From positions 18,964,218-19,028,217 of the forward strand of contig CM055107.1 of assembly GCA_029204225.1 (NCBI GenBank): a stretch of 64,000 nt of DNA. The letters are read 5' to 3'. Position numbers and translations under genes: made by a program. This stretch comes from Diphasiastrum complanatum. Lineage: Eukaryota > Streptophyta > Lycopodiopsida > Lycopodiales > Lycopodiaceae. Shown here piece by piece: positions 58,596 to 64,000 of the stretch (positions are counted from its first letter, which is position 1; each line of letters begins with the position of its first letter). The notes under the pieces were generated by a model. That model did not search any database, was not told the DNA's origin, and was given only the letters and a program-made list of their open reading frames with translations.

Positions 58596-60085
58596 TTCTC
58601 TCTCTCCCTCTCACAAAAAAACCGAGAAGATAAAACAAATTAGCGATAAAAATAAGCAGACAATAAACCTCACACTCGACTAAAACAAAGCCACGGAACA
58701 CATGCCTATGACGACCGCGAACATGGACTTGAACGGGTTTAAGGGAAATAACAAACACCAGAAAAGGGGAGAATACCTAGTAAATAATACGCAAACAATA
58801 AGCTATGACTGAAACTTTCAAGCTACTTACCTTAAAGCAGTAGAAAATATGTGCCTGCAAAACAAGGTTAGAGATATTACCACAGCAACTTACTTTCGCG
58901 CCTGTCCTGCACCTAAATAATACTAATCCCGTACAAGAATTCACAAGAAAACTAGAAAAACTGCATTATAATGTTTAAGGAAGTAGCCGTTAATCAAAGC
59001 TTCATGCAACAGCACAGAAGGATAAGAACAAGTAGCACAGTAACGAGTTATTTGAAAGCCACACTGGCTTGACTTCTGGAAGGCTACTCGCGATCACGCT
59101 TTAGATGACTATAGAGTTGCAAGAACTAGCAAATGCGAGAAGGACAACCAGGCTTCACAAACTATTGGGAACAGCTATAATTTGGGCAAGAACCTATTTC
59201 ATAAAACTTATAAAGGGAATACTTCAGTGAGAAGGACAACGCTATACTTGATCCTTGAGAAGATAAACCCGAGTAGAGCAGTCAAAGTTCATAGCCTAGA
59301 TATTCTTCAAGGAGGACCTAGTCTTCAGTGCGAGCAACAAACTTCGTATTGGATATTCAGAAGTGAACTTTGGCTATTCTGACTTAAGCATGCAAAAGAC
59401 TTGCCGCTTAGGGAAGAGCAGTAAAAGCGTTGAAGACTACACAAGCTGTCCAACCGTATTCAAATGTCGAAGTCTTCTGATCATTTCAAGTGATACATTG
59501 CATGCAAGCGTAGAAAAGAACTGGATAGAGACTCAAAATAACAAGAACACCAGAAGTACTCAGACAAAGTGTCAACAAAAGCAAACTTCCAGGCAATCAA
59601 ACAGAACCGGAACAAGAAAACCGAACAATAGAAACCTCTGAAAAACGAACAAACATTTCACCACAAGAACCACACCTCCGAGGCATCATCCGAGCCCAGG
59701 TTCTAAGCACAAAACAACCGGCGGACAGAAGCAGAAAACAGGATGCAATGGAAGCAACTAAGAAAAGGAACTTCAGGCAAATTGCAGAAACCAACACCAC
59801 CACCACCACCTCGCCACCCCCTCCACCAATGCTATCCTCCTGAGGATCACAAAATCCAAGCAATAACAAGGAAGCGACAAGACAAACGCAGAATCAAGCA
59901 GGCAAAATTAATTTTGCGAAGAATCAGCGAGAATCTTGGATCGAAAGCAGAGAGATCGAAAGCGGTGATGGACATGATCCATTTTCTGGGAGGAAGACGA
60001 AGACGAAGAAGCAGCGCAAGCCAGATTCAAAGACGACGGCCTGCCCGTTCACAAACGGGCAGCCTACAATAAAATATAATAAAAT
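58596..60085 (-). promoter_or_regulatory. Probable 5' UTR with leader intron, and promoter, of the acidic-tail gene
   Basis: On the minus strand the start codon at 58595 is preceded by GTGAGAGGGAGAGAGAGAA. The 59600-60060 interval has plant first-exon character: CT-rich, with CTTCTTCGTCTTCGTCTTCC near 60000. A TATA-like run TTTTATTATATTTTATTG lies at 60085-60068. A short upstream frame beginning MSITAFDLSAFDPRFSLILR (about 59975) runs 42 codons to a stop and could be a uORF. Leader intron limits are not determined. Confidence 0.4.
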
Positions 60086-60329
60086 CTGGAATATTCCAAA
60101 ATATCCTGGTATAGAATTAGTTTAAATACCGAACGCTAAATGTGGCGGGCGGCTTGGGCACCTCTAGAACGTGCTTTCTTTCTTCTCTCCCCACCACCTT
60201 TTTTTTTTTTTTTAAGGGGGGGGGGGGGCCGGGATTGCCATTTTTCTTGCCTGCTTAGTCACTAGTCAATGGTGAATTTGTTGGGCATGGCCCATGGCCA
60301 TGATGCATTCGTTTTATTGGTTCCCCTAA

Positions 60330-60436
60330 GATCTAGAAAATCTACAAACTCCTATTCTTAGTTTTGGCTACTATAATAGGCTACAGCGACAATTCTTGTT
60401 TGGATAAGGTAAAGATGAGAAAGGCCATTAGTGTAC

Positions 60437-60472
<36 letters not shown>

Positions 60473-60715
60473 GAAAGTGTAGGCCTTGGATAGAAGGTTG
60501 AATGTTGAGTCAAAATTGGCTTATGATCTACAAAATCTACAAACCCCTATTCTTAGTTTTGTGCTATAGGCTATAGCGACAATTCTATCGAACAATTAGT
60601 TTCTTGTTTGGATAAGGTGAAGATGAGAAAGGCCATTAGTGTACAAAAGAGTGTGTGCGTGTGGAAAGTATAGGCCTTGGATAGAAGGTTGAATGTTGAG
60701 TCAAAATTGGCTTAT
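60330..60715. repeat. 195-bp tandem duplication with a GT array expanded in copy 1
   Basis: Copies begin GATCTAGAAAATCTACAAAC (60330) and GATCTACAAAATCTACAAAC (60525). They share CCTATTCTTAGTTTTG, TTGTTTGGATAAGGT, GAGAAAGGCCATTAGTG and GGTTGAATGTTGAGTC. Copy 1 has about 14 GT units (60444-60472) where copy 2 has only GTGTGTGCGTGTG. Just upstream, 60194-60229 is T15 followed by a G13 run. Confidence 0.9.
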
Positions 60716-61579
60716 GCGAAACCGATTGATGGAGAGCAAAGACGAGTTAATGAGTAAAAACAAGGGAGGTGTCAATACTGCAACACAAATGTGTCATTGG
60801 GATTATGATTGATGGGGAAATAAAGGAGGGATTTGCAAAGACAATTGGAAAAAAAGTAGGCTCGACATTATGCAATGCGAGAGGAGGACTTGAGAATGAT
60901 GGTGAGACTTCTGAGTTACTTATTCTAATTTTTGGCCTTGATAAACAACCATGTGGCAACCAGGGAAGGTAATCTTTTCATTTTTTTGAAATACATCATG
61001 GTAGTGAAGTTACTTAGGCAAATGGTGCGTGATATAATTTTCTAAGTGTAAGAAAATGCCAACATGAATGACAATTAAATAACAAGCAAACTTGAGAACT
61101 TAGGAGGTCAATTAGAGAGCAAAATTTTCCTAAAATACTAGAATTGACTTTGAAATTGATGAAGTTTATAAAATGAATGGACAAATGTTATGCATGTAGG
61201 TTTGATTCCATAGTGGAAGAGAAAGATGTCAATTGTAACTGATATACATAGTGGAATGAATATGTTAATGAAAAAACATAAGACACATTTGGCAGTCAAA
61301 AGAACTCATTGATAGATGAGGTGAAGTGAAATTTTTGTGGTGCATTTAGTCTGACATATGTAGACTCGATGCATTGTTGCTTAGGCATAAAAGTACAAAG
61401 AAGAGATTATTGGATTTTACTTCTCAACTATGGTGGGGAACTTAAGATGTTCTATATGCAGGGATGCAAGCTTTTATGTACACAAAGCTAAAAGCTTACA
61501 ATAATTTAAAAATTCTTTATAGGCAACTACTTGGGATTTATATCTAGGTGGGAGTGGGTACTAGGGAGGCGGTTTATGT

Positions 61580-61940
61580 TAGATCCAAGAGAGAAGTGAA
61601 ACTCATAGAAAGCCACCAAATGAATCCTTAAATATGTGAAAGGTACAATACAATTGGACTAGAATATGCATGGCATGATGTCTCTTTGTTGGTTGGTCAA
61701 TAAGACTCCAATTGCCCAAGTATCATAGATGATAAGAGATCCTACTTTCAGGTACAATTTTTCTAGTACTTTGTAGTAGAAAAATATCCATGAAGTTTCA
61801 ATATTATCTCGTTCAATAAGATCCAACAATGGGTCCTAGATGTTGTATTGTTTACATCTATAGATCAAATAGTTGACTTCTTTACTAAGGCTTCGGAAAA
61901 GATAAGTTTGAACAGTTTTATATGTTTTTAAGAACAACCA
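61580..61940 (+). pseudogene. Ty1/copia RNase H relic
   Basis: Plus strand: RILKYVKGTIQLGLEYAWHD (about 61628-61680) matches the copia segment RILRYLKGTxxxGLxY. Then comes IIDDKRS (usually DxDDRKSTSG), and near the end FTSIDQIVDFFTKA (about 61855-61895), matching the closing motif QIADILTKAL. Many stops. Sequence at 60716-61580 may include more of this element but is not readable. Confidence 0.65.
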
Positions 61941-63941
61941 AACAGTTATGTGGAACTATCTACATTGCAGCAGCTTACTGGGTTACCCTAATATAGATTG
62001 TTTGTAACTTTCATTCTAAGAAAGAAGAATAGAGAAGTGATGGCTATGGTGTGATGCATTGCTCTTCCAATTCATGCTTGTAATTGACGAAATGATATTT
62101 ATTATGCTTTGACATGGTCAACCTTCTAGAGAAATAAGTAAAAAAAATCAAAGAAGGTAAACTTTCAGTTGAATTTGGTCTCAACAATACTCGCACATGT
62201 ATATTGCTTCTAGATTGAGTGAAAAGCACTAAGAGAAATCTTGTTCATTGGGGTCCTCATGGTTAACATTTTCATCAAAAAAATAGCTAGAGACATGATC
62301 ATGATCAATGGGCTTTAATACTAGCAATAACAACACTTGTCTTAGCTAGAGATAATAACTACTCCTATCTAGGGAGGCTCAAAGCGAAACATATGTTTCC
62401 GATTTGATTGATAGAGAAAGCCGTTTCTCTAGAAATTTTCTTGAACTGAAGTTAACTCCACAATAAAATCAACCGTGCTGAAAAATAAGTTTTTAAGGGT
62501 TGTAAATTTGGGACATTGAATCAATGTACGTAAAGTAGCTGTGATTTCGGATGTTGAATCTATCTACTACCTCCTTGAAAGGAGAGAGTGTCTTAGTCAT
62601 TGTCATTGTCGTTTCTTTGTATGGACACTCGTCTTTTTAGTTGGTAAAGTTCAAATCTCTTTCTTTCTTGGGTTTTCTTCAAAGGAAGAAATGATGCAAC
62701 CATGATACTTGTTGATTCTCTTTGTTGGTTTTTAGAATTGCTAACATTTTTTTGTATTGTCGAAAGTGAAAGTATCAACGGTGTTGATCGAGTGTTAGTT
62801 ATATGAAATTTTACATTCACAATTTGTTTTAATTGTGATGAGCTAAGATTGATGACGAACTTTCTAGCTCTGTTGGAGATTGCTCTAGAACAACATCAAG
62901 GTGCTGAATCTCTTATAAAAAATTTTATAAGGATGTGACACTTCAATGTGCTCATTCAACATCCACCATAGATGCATCTCCACAAAATCGCCAGCTGGAA
63001 AAACACTCCTCAATAGTGCGATTTCGTTTAAGTTGTCATGGTATTTGTAATGCATGAAAACAGCCCCCTTCATTGATAAGTACACTGGATAATGGTTTCC
63101 TGGTCTGTTAGAAGGGTAAGACCAGCTCACATTTAATCCTAACTTCCGTCATAAGTCAAGAAACAAATTAGTCCAGTAACTCGTTTCTTTCTCCCAGAAC
63201 TTCACAGTTAGTTAGCAGGAGAAGGACCATTTTCCATTTACACGTGAACTTTATTTGAATCTTTTACAGAAGGAATTAAATCAAAAATAGAACAGGGATT
63301 TATGAGCTACCAGCTGCTGAAAATTTTCCACAAGTCTCACTACAGGTAAGTGCTCCAGACACAGATCACTAATTAATGACATGTTCTTTCAGAAAGCTCT
63401 GATAGATCAATCTAAAAGCTGTTCAGTTCCTTCATTTTGTAAGTACATCTTTTCAAGGAAATGAGCATATTCCTTTGCTGCAAAAACTACAAAATGTAGT
63501 TCACCTCACAATGTCGATTTATCAAGTTTGAAAACTGAACATTCACAGATGTTTTTTTCTATGTTTTAACTTTTAAGTGTACATGTCTGTAGAAGAGCGA
63601 TGGTGAGTAGCCTCTAAATTTTGTTGCAAAAAAAAAAAAAGAACATTGAACTTGTCTGATGTGGATGAATATGAACATTAATTCTTAAGCATAGAGAGTA
63701 CAGACACTCAAGCAACTAATTTACATGAACTAGACAGTCGGTTTGAGGGCTGCAGATTTTTAAGCTGAACCAGACTTCACCTTCACCAAATACCTAGAAT
63801 TACCATGTTGGCATGTTTGTTTCATGCTTCATTTGAAAACACCTCTGATGAAAAGATACTTGTGTAAGCCACTTTACAATTGAGTCATCACCTCATGCAG
63901 TACTAAATATCATAAAGCTTGTAGTAAATCTATATGCAGGA
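61941..63941. other. No recognised gene; probably includes a 3' UTR at its right end
   Basis: The minus-strand frame 62885-63130 (81 codons) has no recognised motif and is probably chance. The right half may be the 3' UTR of the minus-strand gene ending at 63942. A short A13 run lies at 63628-63640. Confidence 0.3.
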
Positions 63942-64000
63942 TCATGCTCCTTCAACCGATGCGTCTGCCTTTGCTTTTTTTGGAGGATTTCCACCCGAAA
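63942..64000 (-). CDS. Partial: probable C-terminus of a minus-strand gene continuing beyond the window
   Basis: The minus strand reads SGGNPPKKAKADASVEGA and then TGA (63944-63942). The Lys/Ala-rich, Pro-containing ending is typical of a nuclear protein tail and shows natural codon use. Only 18 residues are visible, so I cannot name it. A plus-strand exon over the same bases is also formally open, so strand is not certain. Confidence 0.4.
   Translation of the reverse strand, partial: SGGNPPKKAKADASVEGA

Noticed and set aside
62885-63130. 81-codon minus-strand open frame
   Set aside because: Looks somewhat protein-like but has no recognised motif, no splice partners in frame and no close neighbour; not enough to call a gene.
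63270-63345. Plus-strand exon-like segment with TTACAG acceptor and CAG|GTAAGT donor
   Set aside because: Only one frame is open, it has no recognised homology, and the next acceptor at 63940 overlaps the more natural minus-strand C-terminus. It may be chance within a 3' UTR.

Overview
The window is nuclear DNA of a land plant with a repeat-rich genome. Evidence for a plant: a spliced RING+PHD gene with a plant-type C-terminal block, a small spliced gene with a Shg1/BOD1-like domain, GT-AG introns up to about 10 kb, and many Ty1/copia and Ty3/gypsy (chromovirus) relics, hAT-like MITEs, tRNA-derived short elements and microsatellites. I cannot fix the lineage from sequence alone; the long TE-filled introns would suit a fern, lycophyte, gymnosperm or other large-genome plant.

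Layout. 1-6650: decayed repeats, including a reverse-strand copia gag pseudogene. 8295-13021 (+): a 3-exon gene for a 1021-residue RING+PHD protein. 13022-30480: intergenic, with a hAT-like MITE (14746-15339), a gypsy integrase relic, a truncated copia on the minus strand (17530-19760), an ORF-less 3.2-kb stretch that starts at an LTR end plus primer-binding site, a copia pol relic on the plus strand with its 3' LTR (23290-27240), and a second LTR (28091-28417). 30876-41921 (+): a 3-exon gene for a 223-residue Shg1/BOD1-like protein. Its first intron is 10.1 kb and holds a decayed gypsy pol split by a complete, recently inserted but enzymatically crippled copia element (33278-38238; TSD GGAAC). 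42.5-48.4 kb: a fold-back element, a clean hAT MITE with an 8-bp TSD, tandem duplications and an 85-bp tRNA-like insertion with a 15-bp TSD. 49264-58595 (-): a 5-exon gene for about 340 residues ending in a long acidic tail; I do not recognise its family. Its introns hold two more MITE-like elements and a miniature gypsy-derived element with about 52-bp terminal repeats. 60.1-64.0 kb: tandem repeats, a copia RNase H relic, and at the edge the probable C-terminus of a minus-strand gene.

The three host genes look independent. The RING-PHD and Shg1-like products both suggest chromatin or ubiquitin roles in the nucleus, but the sequence shows no functional link. The most interesting material is mobile: (i) MITE-like elements of similar architecture, with both-strand short-word subterminal repeats and 8-bp TSDs, each using a different word; (ii) a gypsy integrase/chromodomain fragment bounded like a mini-LTR element; (iii) a young copia insertion without a usable reverse transcriptase or integrase; (iv) a tRNA-like retroposon without a tail.
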